A DNA stretch of 34,301 bases. Source: Vibrio tasmaniensis 1F-187 (GTDB taxonomy: Bacteria; Pseudomonadota; Gammaproteobacteria; Enterobacterales; Vibrionaceae). Of the stretch, positions 8,726 through 16,829 are shown piece after piece (the first letter of the stretch is position 1; every line of letters starts with the position of its first letter). The DNA is taken from positions 1 to 34,301 of the forward strand of contig NZ_AJZM02000206.1 of NCBI RefSeq assembly GCF_000272405.2, read 5' to 3'. The notes beneath the pieces were generated by a model. The model worked only from the letters and a program-made list of their open reading frames with translations, did no database searches and was not told the origin of the DNA. The position numbers and the translations under genes are program-made.

Positions 8726-10828
8726 TTAATTACCAACAGCTTGTACTATGCGTATCTGCTTTTCGTCTGGTATCTCTTGGTAAGATAATACTCTCAAGCT
8801 TGGGATCGTGTTTTTCACGAACTTAGCCAGAGTCGAACGTAAAACACCAGAGGTCAATAATACCGCTGGCTCACCTTTCAGTTCTTGCTCTTGTGTCGCG
8901 TTACTGAGTGAGGTCTGTAAACGTTCGGCTAAACCAGGTTCAATACCAGCAGATTCTCCGCCGGATGCCTGCATGGTTTGATGCAAGATTTGTTCCAACT
9001 CGGGAATTAAGGTTATAACTGGTAATTCTGGCTCTATACCATTGATTTCTTGAACAATTAGTCGTTTTAGTGAGATACGAACAGCTGCAGTTAATATGTC
9101 AGGTTCTTGACTCTTAGAAGAGTACTCCGACAAAGTTTGGACAATGGTTCGAATATCACGAATTGGAATCGCTTCATTCAGAAGGTTTTGCAGAACTTTC
9201 ACAACCACACCAAGCTGTAATTGATCCGGTACAAAACCTTCCACCAGCTTAGGTGTTGATCGGCTAAGCATCTCAAGTAAGTTTTGAACTTCTTCGTGGC
9301 CAATCAACTGTGAAGCGTTATTCGTTAATTGCTGGCTAAGGTGTGTGGCAAGTACGGTTGAAGAGTCTACAACCGTATAACCTAAGGCTTGTGCGTGTTC
9401 ACGCTGCTCTTCACGAATCCAGACGGCTTCAAGGCCAAAGGCAGGGTCAATCGTCGGCTCTCCATCTATCATCCCATAGACTTGGCCAGGGTTAATCGCG
9501 AGCTCCATGTCCGGCTTGATCTCAGCCTCACCAACCGCTACCCCCATCAGGGTAATTCGATAGCTATTTGGTGTCAGTTCCAGATTATCGCGAATGTGTA
9601 CTGCTGGAATCAAGAAACCAAAATCTTGAGACAGCTTTTTCCGTACACCTTTCACGCGCTCAAGCAATTCACCACCTTGGTCTCTATCGACCAAAGGAAT
9701 CAAGCGGTACCCCACTTCGAGACCAATAATATCTACCGGTTGAACATCATCCCAAGACAGTTCTTTTTGCGATGCGGGCTTATCACCATTGGCATTAGCG
9801 GTTGCAGGTAGATTTTTCTCTTCTACCTTTGCCTTGTTCTTTTTATCGATAAAGTAAGCCCCAGCCCCAGCAACCACAGCAAGGCTCAAGAAGGAGAAAT
9901 GTGGCATACCAGGAACAATACCCATGATGCCGAGGATAGCAGCGGTGATCATTAGGGCTTTAGGATTATCGAACATTTGGAAGACAAGTTGTTCGCCCAT
10001 GTCTTCATCAGTATTTTGACGCGTTACCATCATCGCCGCAGCAATAGAAAGTAACAGCGATGGAATTTGTGCAACCAGACCATCACCGATAGTCAGTAGC
10101 GTGTAGATTTCGATGGCTTCACCAAAACCAAGGTCAAACTGAGCCATACCGATACTCAAGCCGCCAATGATGTTGATGAACAATATCAAGATACCGGCTA
10201 TTGCATCGCCTTTAACAAACTTAGATGCACCGTCCATCGAGCCGTAAAAGTCAGCCTCTTTGGTCACTTCAAAACGTCGAGTACGAGCCTGATCTTGGTC
10301 GATCAAACCCGCATTCAAGTCGGCATCGATTGCCATCTGTTTACCTGGTAGGGCATCTAGGGTGAAACGCGCACTTACTTCCGAAATACGACCCGCACCT
10401 TTGGTTACAACCATGAAGTTGATGATCATCAAAATCAAGAACACCACTAGACCTACCGCGTAGTTGCCGCCGATAACCACGTTACCGAAGGCTTCGATAA
10501 CGTTACCGGCCGCGTCACCACCTTCGTGACCATGAAGCAATACCACACGCGTCGAAGCAACGTTCAAAGCTAATCGAAGTAGAGTCGCAATCAAAAGTAC
10601 GGTCGGGAATGCAGCGAAGTCCAAAGGCCTGCGGGTATAAACCGAAACCAGTAACACAACCATGGACAGTGCAATGTTGAAAGTGAAGAACATGTCCAAC
10701 AAGAAGGCTGGTATTGGCAACACCACCATAGCGAGCGTCGCAAGTACCATAACGGGTGCGCCAATTGCAGGCATCGCACGATTAGGGATTTTAGGCAGCT
10801 TGTCCGCAAAAGGCAGGGAGAATTTCAT
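8726..10828 (-). CDS. flhA: FlhA, export gate protein of the flagellar type III secretion system
   Basis: FlhA of 700 residues, the usual family length. About eight transmembrane helices fill the first ~330 residues. The conserved cytoplasmic loop includes KGAGRISEVSARFTLDALPG and the following MAIDADLNAGLI. The C-terminal cytoplasmic ring domain (about 360-700) receives chaperone-cargo complexes. FlhA forms the nonameric ring beneath the FliPQR-FlhB gate and couples export to proton flow. The ATG at 10828 gives the standard N-terminus, though no good ribosome site is visible. It follows a 345-bp spacer holding a sigma-54 promoter and a tandem-repeat array, so flhA probably heads its own transcript running into flhF-flhG-fliA-che. 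Confidence 0.97.
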   Translation of the reverse strand: MKFSLPFADKLPKIPNRAMPAIGAPVMVLATLAMVVLPIPAFLLDMFFTFNIALSMVVLLVSVYTRRPLDFAAFPTVLLIATLLRLALNVASTRVVLLHGHEGGDAAGNVIEAFGNVVIGGNYAVGLVVFLILMIINFMVVTKGAGRISEVSARFTLDALPGKQMAIDADLNAGLIDQDQARTRRFEVTKEADFYGSMDGASKFVKGDAIAGILILFINIIGGLSIGMAQFDLGFGEAIEIYTLLTIGDGLVAQIPSLLLSIAAAMMVTRQNTDEDMGEQLVFQMFDNPKALMITAAILGIMGIVPGMPHFSFLSLAVVAGAGAYFIDKKNKAKVEEKNLPATANANGDKPASQKELSWDDVQPVDIIGLEVGYRLIPLVDRDQGGELLERVKGVRKKLSQDFGFLIPAVHIRDNLELTPNSYRITLMGVAVGEAEIKPDMELAINPGQVYGMIDGEPTIDPAFGLEAVWIREEQREHAQALGYTVVDSSTVLATHLSQQLTNNASQLIGHEEVQNLLEMLSRSTPKLVEGFVPDQLQLGVVVKVLQNLLNEAIPIRDIRTIVQTLSEYSSKSQEPDILTAAVRISLKRLIVQEINGIEPELPVITLIPELEQILHQTMQASGGESAGIEPGLAERLQTSLSNATQEQELKGEPAVLLTSGVLRSTLAKFVKNTIPSLRVLSYQEIPDEKQIRIVQAVGN

Positions 10829-10905
10829 AAGTCTAGACAGTTTCGCTATGTTGTAGCCATCTCACTAAGCTATTTGAGGCTCAGGTCTAAGCTATGTTGC
10901 TATGG

Positions 10906-11054
10906 TTTATAGTGCATAGGTTCAAATGCACAGGTTTATAATACTAAGCTTTATATGCTCGGGATTTATAACGCTAGGATTTATAATGACTGGGCTTATA
11001 ATACTCAGATTTACAATGCTAAGGTTATTAATGATCGGCTTATAATATTCGGGG
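10906..11054. repeat. Degenerate 15-bp tandem repeat array in the flhA leader
   Basis: About ten head-to-tail units of 14-16 bp with a plus-strand consensus near TTTATAATGCTAGGG; examples begin at 10935, 10950, 10965, 10980, 10996, 11010, 11025 and 11040. The units differ from each other at several positions but keep the period and the TTATA-AT core. The array lies just downstream of the predicted start of flhA transcription, so the mRNA leader would carry the complement. Function is unknown. Confidence 0.85.
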
Positions 11055-11061
11055 TTGATAT

Positions 11062-11077
11062 AGCAAACACTGTACCA
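11062..11077 (-). promoter_or_regulatory. Sigma-54 promoter of flhA
   Basis: The minus strand reads TGGTACAGTGTTTGCT, matching TGGCAC-N5-TTGCW with exact spacing and the essential GG (-24) and GC (-12). Transcription would start near 11051, leaving a leader of about 220 bases. In Vibrio the flhA operon is sigma-54-dependent, which fits. Confidence 0.75.
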
Positions 11078-11104
11078 ACACTTTTCGTCAAATTATTGCC
11101 ATCG

Positions 11105-11120
11105 CCTCTTTAAAAAGAGG
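11105..11120. promoter_or_regulatory. Inverted repeat upstream of the flhA sigma-54 promoter
   Basis: CCTCTTT-AA-AAAGAGG is a perfect 7-bp dyad centred about 60 bases upstream of the predicted start. Its place suits an activator site such as FlrA or FlrC, but I do not recognise a known operator. It lacks a U-tract on either strand, so it is a poor terminator. Confidence 0.35.
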
Positions 11121-11173
11121 ATTAGCTAGCCCGCTATTATCAGGGTTCATCAAGCAGAGCTCAAGCAATTGAT

Positions 11174-12304
11174 CTAATGTCGTAAATCAGGTGGGATCGG
11201 CATATTAGAATCTTGGAGTTTTGGCCTCTCTCCGCCTCGTTTTCGGTACTGTTTCAGCTGAAATACATATGCAAGAACTTGAGCAACCGCTGTAAACAGA
11301 CCGTCAGGAATTTGTTGTTCTAACTCGGTAGTGTGATAAAGCGCCCTAGCCAATGGTGGCGCAGGAACAATATAGATGTCATTTTCACGTGCAATTTCAC
11401 GAATCTTCATTGCCATATGATCAACACCTTTAGCCACTACAACGGGGGCTTTGTCTTGATTCTGCTTATAGCGTAGAGCCACCGAGAAGTGCTCCGGGTT
11501 GGTCACTATCACATCCGCTTGAGGTACGTCAGCCATCATACGGCGCTGGGCTGCTTCTCTTTGCAACATACGAATGCGGCCCTTAACTTCAGGTTTACCT
11601 TCAGTATCTTTGTGCTCATCTTTAATTTCTTGTTTGGTCATCTTCAGCTGATCGGCGTGTTGCCAAATCTGGAACGGGATATCAATCGCCACCACGATAA
11701 GCAAAGAGCAGCTGATCAGTAGAATAAAATTGAGCAAGATATCTAAAGCGTGGAAGATATTCTGTGGGTATACCTCCATGCTCAGTTGCATTAAATCGTG
11801 TTGAGAAGCTTGAATAAGATAGATGGCCATTCCCGAAACAAGTGCCACTTTCAAGATAGATTTCAACAGTTCAACCCAACTCTGCAGGCCAAACATACGC
11901 TTAATACCACTGAGTGGGTTTAGCTTAGACGCCTTAGGCATCGCCGCCTGCATAGAGAAATTAATCCCCCCGACACCCGCCGCACCAATGACGGCTGCAA
12001 CAAATAAGGTTATCAGGATTAAGAACAGCGGGAACAACAGGTTCACTAATGCGCCACCCGCAATTTCGAGAAGTTTTGTGGTATCAAAAACTTCTTCCCG
12101 ACTCAGAGAAAACAGACGTTGCATTGTTTCGAACAAAGCTTTCGCCATCGATTCACCAAACCACATTAAAGCAATCGCACCAACAATAAGTACCGACGCC
12201 GACGCTAACTCTTTTGACCTTGCAACCTGCCCTTTATCTTTGGCCTGTTGCAAGCGTTTGGGCGTGGCGTCTTCCGTGCGTTCTTGACCGTCTGACTCTG
12301 CCAT
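11174..12304 (-). CDS. flhB: FlhB, export gate substrate-specificity switch protein
   Basis: FlhB of 376 residues. Four transmembrane helices lie within about 30-215, followed by a charged cytoplasmic domain. The self-cleavage motif is NPEH at 269-272 where E. coli and Salmonella have NPTH; the reacting Asn and the Pro are kept. Cleavage there lets FlhB switch from rod/hook to filament substrates together with FliK. The ATG at 12304 has GGAGA upstream, and the gene follows fliR by 9 bases. It ends the fliK-flhB gene run before the flhA spacer. Confidence 0.97.
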   Translation of the reverse strand: MAESDGQERTEDATPKRLQQAKDKGQVARSKELASASVLIVGAIALMWFGESMAKALFETMQRLFSLSREEVFDTTKLLEIAGGALVNLLFPLFLILITLFVAAVIGAAGVGGINFSMQAAMPKASKLNPLSGIKRMFGLQSWVELLKSILKVALVSGMAIYLIQASQHDLMQLSMEVYPQNIFHALDILLNFILLISCSLLIVVAIDIPFQIWQHADQLKMTKQEIKDEHKDTEGKPEVKGRIRMLQREAAQRRMMADVPQADVIVTNPEHFSVALRYKQNQDKAPVVVAKGVDHMAMKIREIARENDIYIVPAPPLARALYHTTELEQQIPDGLFTAVAQVLAYVFQLKQYRKRGGERPKLQDSNMPIPPDLRH

Positions 12305-12313
12305 TTTAGTCTC

Positions 12314-13096
12314 CTAGCACTCTAACCTGATTAGACGACATATCTGTTGTTCGGTTTGTATCCAGAATAACTCATAGTGACTAAACAAGCCGCCAAGGAT
12401 ATACCAACAAAGCAATAGGCCCACGAGTAGCGCAAATGAGAAACCCAAAGAAAAGATATTTAGTTGAGGCGCCGCACGCGTCATTACACCAAACGAAAGG
12501 TTAATCGTCAGCAGCGCAATAATACCAGACAATGACATTGCTAATGCTGTTTTGAACATGATACCCAACCACAGAGCAAGCTCTCTATAATCAACAGAGG
12601 TCAAACTTCCACTGCCAATGGGTAAAGTCTTAAAGCTGAACACCACCAGCTGCAGCATTTTCAAGTGACCGTCAGTCTCCAAAAAAAACATGGTCGCTAG
12701 CAACATAAACAATTGGCCCAGTACTGGCGTGTTTTGCCCGTTAGCCGGATCCACCATAGAGGCGAAACCCAAGCTTGATTGCATACCCAAGATCTGGCCG
12801 AGCATTACGAAAGTTTGAATCATAAATTGGGTGACAAACCCCATGGCAACGCCAATCACGATTTGTTCAAATACAGTCAAGAAACCTTGGAAAGAGAGCA
12901 GTTCAATCTCTTTAGGAACAGCGGGGATCGCAGGCATCACCGCAAAGGTGATCGCTAAACCTAAATACAGACGAATACGCGGCGACACAAAGCGTGCACC
13001 GGTTACTGTCATCACCATCAGCATGGCTGAGATGCGAGTGTAGGGCCAAAAATAATTGGCTAACCACTCTAGTACAAGGCTCGTTGGGTATTCCAT
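12314..13096 (-). CDS. fliR: FliR, export gate membrane protein
   Basis: FliR of 260 residues with about six predicted hydrophobic helices and the conserved GFVTQFMIQTFVMLGQILGMQ segment near residue 85, followed by a SMVDP loop. It forms the FliP5-FliQ4-FliR1 export gate inside the MS ring. It starts 6 bases after fliQ and ends 9 bases before flhB, the standard fliPQR-flhB order. Length and hydropathy agree with the family, and nothing appears disrupted. Confidence 0.96.
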   Translation of the reverse strand: MEYPTSLVLEWLANYFWPYTRISAMLMVMTVTGARFVSPRIRLYLGLAITFAVMPAIPAVPKEIELLSFQGFLTVFEQIVIGVAMGFVTQFMIQTFVMLGQILGMQSSLGFASMVDPANGQNTPVLGQLFMLLATMFFLETDGHLKMLQLVVFSFKTLPIGSGSLTSVDYRELALWLGIMFKTALAMSLSGIIALLTINLSFGVMTRAAPQLNIFSLGFSFALLVGLLLCWYILGGLFSHYELFWIQTEQQICRLIRLEC

Positions 13097-13102
13097 ATCG
13101 GT

Positions 13103-13372
13103 TTAGTAAAGAACTTGTGGCAAGCGTTCGATGAGTTCGAAAAAGAACTCCATCATCATTTGGGTCATCCAATGCGCAAACATCATCAACGCTAATAACG
13201 TCACGATCAAACGTGGTAGGAAACTTAAAGTTTGTTCATTGATCGAAGTAGCCGCTTGGAAAACAGCCACAACCAAACCAATCAGCAGGCTAGGAATAAT
13301 TATGGCGCACACCATAATTAGTACCATCCAAAGGGCATCTTGGAACAAATCTACGAATATTTCAGGATTCAT
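13103..13372 (-). CDS. fliQ: FliQ, export gate membrane protein
   Basis: From the ATG at 13372 (MNPEIFVDLF) this is an 89-residue protein with two transmembrane helices (about 13-38 and 50-75), the family's normal length. A GGGGGA ribosome site lies directly upstream. The frame stays open 57 bases further to 13429, but that extension would run into fliP and is not conserved FliQ sequence, so it was dropped. FliQ wraps the FliP/FliR gate. It lies 11 bases after fliP and 6 before fliR. Confidence 0.96.
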   Translation of the reverse strand: MNPEIFVDLFQDALWMVLIMVCAIIIPSLLIGLVVAVFQAATSINEQTLSFLPRLIVTLLALMMFAHWMTQMMMEFFFELIERLPQVLY

Positions 13373-13383
13373 GCTTCCCCCAG

Positions 13384-14313
13384 CTACAAGGCAAAACTGC
13401 CGGCGAGTGTGGAGAGTATCAAATTCCAACCATCAACAAGGACGAACAACATCAACTTAAACGGCAACGATACAATCATTGGTGACAACATCATCATACC
13501 CATGGCCATCAAAACTGATGCCACCACCAAGTCGATAATTAGGAACGGCAAGAACAACATAAAGCCTATCTGGAAAGCTGTTTTCAATTCAGACGTGATA
13601 AACGCAGGAATCAGAACCGCCATTGAAACATCTTCTGGGTTAGTTACTTGCGCACCGGATATCTCAACAAAAGTTTCAAGATCTTTGATTCGAGTCTGTT
13701 TAAGCATAAAAGACTTAATCGGCCCTTGGGCAACATCAAACGCCTGTCGCGCTGATATCTGTTCATTCAAATAAGGCTGAACAGCTTGTTCATTGACCTG
13801 ACTGATTACTGGCGACATGATGAAGAAGGTCAGAAATATCGCAATGCCAATAATCACTTGGTTTGAAGGTGTTTGTTGGAGACCCATTGCCTGACGCAAA
13901 ATAGACATCACAACCACAATGCGGGTGAACGATGTCATCAAAATAACCATCGCCGGCAAGAAGCCAAGCATGGTCATTAACGCAAGAATTTGCAGGTTAA
14001 TCGAGTAGTCTTCACCGCCATTGGCATTGGTGGTCATGGTAAATGCAGGTATGCCGCCACCATTACCGGTTAAGCTACCAGTGGTCATAGTCTTCGATTT
14101 GGCTTGATCTTGCTGCATCGTACTGATGGTGACCGACTCAGATCCAGCGGTATTCGCAGGAATGACAGTGCCATCTTCAACCTGTGCAAATACTGACACG
14201 CTAAATACGAGAGAGCAGAATATGATGAGCTGAACCAACCACACTTTCACCGTACGGAAAAATCCGGCATGGCAAAAGTAAAATGGATTCAAAAATCCGT
14301 TACTTGTTTGCAT
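13384..14313 (-). CDS. fliP: FliP, export gate membrane protein
   Basis: FliP of 309 residues, longer than the ~245 of E. coli. A cleavable signal sequence (about 18-45, ending near VFAQ) is followed by a polar Ser/Thr/Gly-rich stretch of about 60 residues absent from the short family members. The conserved core begins near [18 protein letters not shown] and continues through [17 protein letters not shown] to the C-terminal hydrophobic helices. Five FliP subunits form most of the gate channel. The ATG at 14313 lies inside the 3' end of fliO (14-bp overlap), which suggests coupled translation. A later GTG start just before the signal helix cannot be excluded. Confidence 0.95.
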   Translation of the reverse strand: MQTSNGFLNPFYFCHAGFFRTVKVWLVQLIIFCSLVFSVSVFAQVEDGTVIPANTAGSESVTISTMQQDQAKSKTMTTGSLTGNGGGIPAFTMTTNANGGEDYSINLQILALMTMLGFLPAMVILMTSFTRIVVVMSILRQAMGLQQTPSNQVIIGIAIFLTFFIMSPVISQVNEQAVQPYLNEQISARQAFDVAQGPIKSFMLKQTRIKDLETFVEISGAQVTNPEDVSMAVLIPAFITSELKTAFQIGFMLFLPFLIIDLVVASVLMAMGMMMLSPMIVSLPFKLMLFVLVDGWNLILSTLAGSFAL

Positions 14314-14740
14314 CTTTTTTTATTAGCTGGGAAAGCTGACTTGAAAATGTACTTTTTTCCAGCATCTCCTGAGTGAGAGGTTTATCGAGCTTAGAGATCA
14401 GCTGAATCGATTGTGTGGTAATGCCTACCAAGAACTGTTCATCACCCGCTTGTACAATAGCGATACGTTCTTTTGTGCCTACCGGAATTTGCCTAATAAT
14501 AGCCAAACCTTGTTGATTCGACATCGCAGGCACTTGCATTCGCTTCAGTAGCCAAGCAATAAATAAAATGAAGGCTATAACGAAAATTAGCGACCCAAAG
14601 GTGGTCGCTAAATCGAGAGAAGGAGGCGTTGCCGCAAAGGCAATAGAAGGAGTAGCAAGTAGCCCTACTCCCAAGACTCTACGAGACAAACCTGTCATTC
14701 CGAGAGAAGAGCCCGCCAGTCTTTGAGACAAGAAGCCCAT
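14300..14740 (-). CDS. fliO: FliO, assembly factor for the FliP ring
   Basis: FliO of 146 residues. It begins with a signal-like segment ending near SIAFAA (32-37), then one transmembrane helix (about 49-66) and a cytoplasmic domain containing [20 protein letters not shown], the family signature. FliO scaffolds the FliP pentamer during export-gate assembly. Its start overlaps the fliN stop (TAATG) and its end overlaps fliP by 14 bases. If translation instead began at the internal Met15 the signal would still be intact. Confidence 0.94.
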   Translation of the reverse strand: MGFLSQRLAGSSLGMTGLSRRVLGVGLLATPSIAFAATPPSLDLATTFGSLIFVIAFILFIAWLLKRMQVPAMSNQQGLAIIRQIPVGTKERIAIVQAGDEQFLVGITTQSIQLISKLDKPLTQEMLEKSTFSSQLSQLIKKDANK

Positions 14741-15150
14741 TAACGCAACTTCTTAATTCGTTCTGTTTGACTAATAACGTCTGTCAAACGAATACCAAAT
14801 TTGTCATTCACCACAACCACTTCTCCATGAGCAATCAGAGTGCCGTTAACCATCACGTCAAGTGACTCACCAGCAATTCTATCTAGCTCAACAACCGAAC
14901 CTTGGTTCAATTGAAGTAAGTTACGGATACTAATTTGAGAGCGGCCGACTTCCATTGAGATAGTCACTGGGATATCCATAATGGTATCCAGCTTACGACG
15001 CTCATCTTCTGAAATTGGAGACGATGAGTCGGTTAACTCATCAAGTGGTGCCGCGAGAACATCATCAACATCGATTGACGGTGCTGAAGGGTCTTCACCA
15101 AGTGCTGCAGCCCATTCGTCTGCTAGCTTTTGATCTTCACTAGGTTCCAT
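14740..15150 (-). CDS. fliN: FliN, flagellar switch protein
   Basis: From the ATG at 15150 the protein has 136 residues. An acidic N-terminus precedes the SpoA domain (about 55-136) with LDTIMDIPVTISMEVGRSQI and GSVVELDRIAGESLDVMVNG, typical of FliN. FliN forms the base of the C-ring and docks FliH and CheY-P. A TTG two codons upstream is possible, but AGGA sits 7 bases before the ATG. It lies 23 bases after fliM's stop and overlaps fliO by one base. Confidence 0.96.
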   Translation of the reverse strand: MEPSEDQKLADEWAAALGEDPSAPSIDVDDVLAAPLDELTDSSSPISEDERRKLDTIMDIPVTISMEVGRSQISIRNLLQLNQGSVVELDRIAGESLDVMVNGTLIAHGEVVVVNDKFGIRLTDVISQTERIKKLR

Positions 15151-15179
15151 TACCAATTCCTATACTTTTATCTACTTTG

Positions 15180-16223
15180 CTATTCTTCATCTTCGCTATT
15201 TTCCAACTCAGACATTAAGTCTTTGCCAAGAAAGGCGAGATCGGTTTTGACCACATGAGGTCTTTCAATTTTTTCAGAAATCTGTACCGCGAGCTTCTCT
15301 CCGGAACGGCCCATTTTAACACGATAGGTCGGCAGTTCTTCAACAAACATGGTTGCATGCTCAGGCATATTCATCGGGATAACATCCCCAGGACGAAGTT
15401 CCATCAAATCACGCAAAGAGATATCTTGCTCGAGCAAATTGACACGGAAGTTGACTGGCACATCCATGATTTCATCACGCAATGCTGAACTCCAACGAAC
15501 GTCGGTTTCCATTTTATCTGATTGGACACCAGCATCCAGCAGTTCACGAATCGGCTCAACCATTGAGTAAGGCATAACCACATGGAAATCACCGCCGCCG
15601 CCATCGACTTCAATGTGAAATGAACTCACAACAATCACTTCGGTTGGACTCACAATGTTAGCCATACTTGGGTTTACTTCAGAGTCCAAGTATTCAAACT
15701 CAACGCCCATAACGGGAGACCAAGCTTCTTTGTAATCTTCAAAAACAATTTTCAGTAGTAACTGAATAATTCGTCTTTCTGTTGGTGTAAATTCGCGACC
15801 TTCAATCTTGGCATGAAAACGACCATCACCACCAAAAAAGTTCTCTACGAGAATGAAAACTAGCCGAGCTTCCATCGTAATTAGCGCAGTACCTTTTAAC
15901 GGGCGGAAGCGAACCATGTTTAAACTTGTGGGTACATAGAGTGTGTTCTGGTACTCACCAAATTTCATCATCTGTACGCCGTTGATCGACACTTCAGCCG
16001 TCTTACGCAACATATTAAACAAGCTAATACGCATATGGCGTGCGAAACGCTCGTTAATAAGTTCAAGGGTCGGCATTCGACCACGAACGATTCGATCTTG
16101 TGATGAGAAATCAAAATTGACCGTATTGTCACTTTCGGTTTCTAAGACATCTTCAACGTCTTCAACATCATCAACGCCATGTAATAGCGCATCAATTTCG
16201 TCTTGGCTTAATAAATCGGTCAC
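15180..16223 (-). CDS. fliM: FliM, flagellar switch protein
   Basis: FliM of 347 residues, started by a GTG at 16223 with AGG 7 bases ahead. The N-terminal peptide LLSQDEIDALL (4-14) is the CheY-P-binding motif. The middle CheC-like domain (about 45-235) contacts FliG, and the C-terminal SpoA domain (about 250-325) pairs with FliN (VPVNFRVNLLEQDISLRDLM). Together with FliG and FliN it forms the C-ring that reverses rotation. It follows fliL by 7 bases. Confidence 0.97.
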   Translation of the reverse strand: MTDLLSQDEIDALLHGVDDVEDVEDVLETESDNTVNFDFSSQDRIVRGRMPTLELINERFARHMRISLFNMLRKTAEVSINGVQMMKFGEYQNTLYVPTSLNMVRFRPLKGTALITMEARLVFILVENFFGGDGRFHAKIEGREFTPTERRIIQLLLKIVFEDYKEAWSPVMGVEFEYLDSEVNPSMANIVSPTEVIVVSSFHIEVDGGGGDFHVVMPYSMVEPIRELLDAGVQSDKMETDVRWSSALRDEIMDVPVNFRVNLLEQDISLRDLMELRPGDVIPMNMPEHATMFVEELPTYRVKMGRSGEKLAVQISEKIERPHVVKTDLAFLGKDLMSELENSEDEE

Positions 16224-16230
16224 ATATTAC

Positions 16231-16719
16231 CTATTGAATTACAAAGTCAGTGAATAACACTTTTTCAATTACCGGCTGGCCAACAGCTTGAGTTAAGCTT
16301 GCTTTAATATCTTCAGTCGCCTTGTTCCGCAGTTCAACTCTCCCGGCAGGAGATCGTAATTGATCGACCGTCGCCGAAGCGAATGTGGCAAGTAGTGCGC
16401 TTTCAACAAGTGGAGAGTGGTATCGAGCGAGAACTTCATTCTTCATACCACGTACCATCAGCTGTACTTTTATCTGAACTAAGCGATCTTTCTTATCGCC
16501 CGTAACGTTAAATAAGAAAGCTTGAGGCACATTAACATAGACCACTGGATCGGCACCCATGAGTTGAACCTCAGCTGACGACCCAGCACCCTCAGCCTTA
16601 TCATCGGAACCCATTAAGAAAAATGCGGCACCACCACCTCCAAGTAACAGCACAACAACCGCGATAGCGATAATGAGGAGCTTACTCTTTCCTTTCGGTG
16701 TTTCTTGTTCTTCTGCCAT
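16231..16719 (-). CDS. fliL: FliL, stator-associated basal-body protein
   Basis: FliL of 162 residues: a short charged cytoplasmic N-terminus, one transmembrane helix (about 13-36, with a run of four glycines), and a periplasmic domain of stomatin-like fold ending LFTDFVIQ, the typical C-terminus. In Vibrio FliL forms rings around the PomAB stator and supports torque under load. The ATG at 16719 has AGAG 6 bases upstream. A spacer of 110 bp with four tandem repeats separates it from fliK. Confidence 0.95.
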   Translation of the reverse strand: MAEEQETPKGKSKLLIIAIAVVVLLLGGGGAAFFLMGSDDKAEGAGSSAEVQLMGADPVVYVNVPQAFLFNVTGDKKDRLVQIKVQLMVRGMKNEVLARYHSPLVESALLATFASATVDQLRSPAGRVELRNKATEDIKASLTQAVGQPVIEKVLFTDFVIQ

Positions 16720-16737
16720 ATTCAGCTCTAACTTCCT

Positions 16738-16815
16738 GTTCTTCTATTAACTAACGGTACTTTCTATTAACTAACTGTTCTTCTATAAACTAACGGTTCT
16801 TTCTATTAGCTAAGT
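16738..16815. repeat. 19/20-bp tandem repeat between fliK and fliL
   Basis: Four units start at 16738, 16757, 16777 and 16796, alternating 19, 20, 19 and 20 bp, with a core near TTCTATTAACTAAC. They fill most of the 110-bp fliK-fliL spacer and end about 19 bases before the fliL start codon. No stable hairpin is apparent. Function is unknown. Confidence 0.85.
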
Positions 16816-16829
16816 GTTTTAGCCTGATA

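Larger units (their letters stand above)
10829..11173. other. flhB-flhA spacer
   Basis: A 345-bp spacer with no plausible gene. From the flhB side it holds a 16-bp inverted repeat (11105-11120), a sigma-54-type promoter (11062-11077), about ten degenerate 15-bp repeats (10906-11054), then about 75 bases of unremarkable leader before flhA. I see no clear terminator for flhB. Confidence 0.8.

Noticed and set aside
10935..11050. Several TATAAT hexamers on the plus strand, resembling a promoter cluster
   Set aside because: They are the repeated core of the 15-bp array, no plus-strand gene follows, and -35 elements at proper spacing are not evident. Antisense starts remain possible but are unproven.
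10906..11054. CRISPR array
   Set aside because: Units are 14-16 bp, directly abutting and degenerate, without spacers, and no cas genes are present.
11105..11120. CCTCTTTAAAAAGAGG as terminator for flhB
   Set aside because: No U-tract follows on the minus strand and the loop is only two bases; listed as a possible operator instead.
13340..13774. Plus-strand open frame of 144 codons opposite fliP/fliQ
   Set aside because: Antisense to two conserved membrane-protein genes; composition follows from complementing hydrophobic codons.
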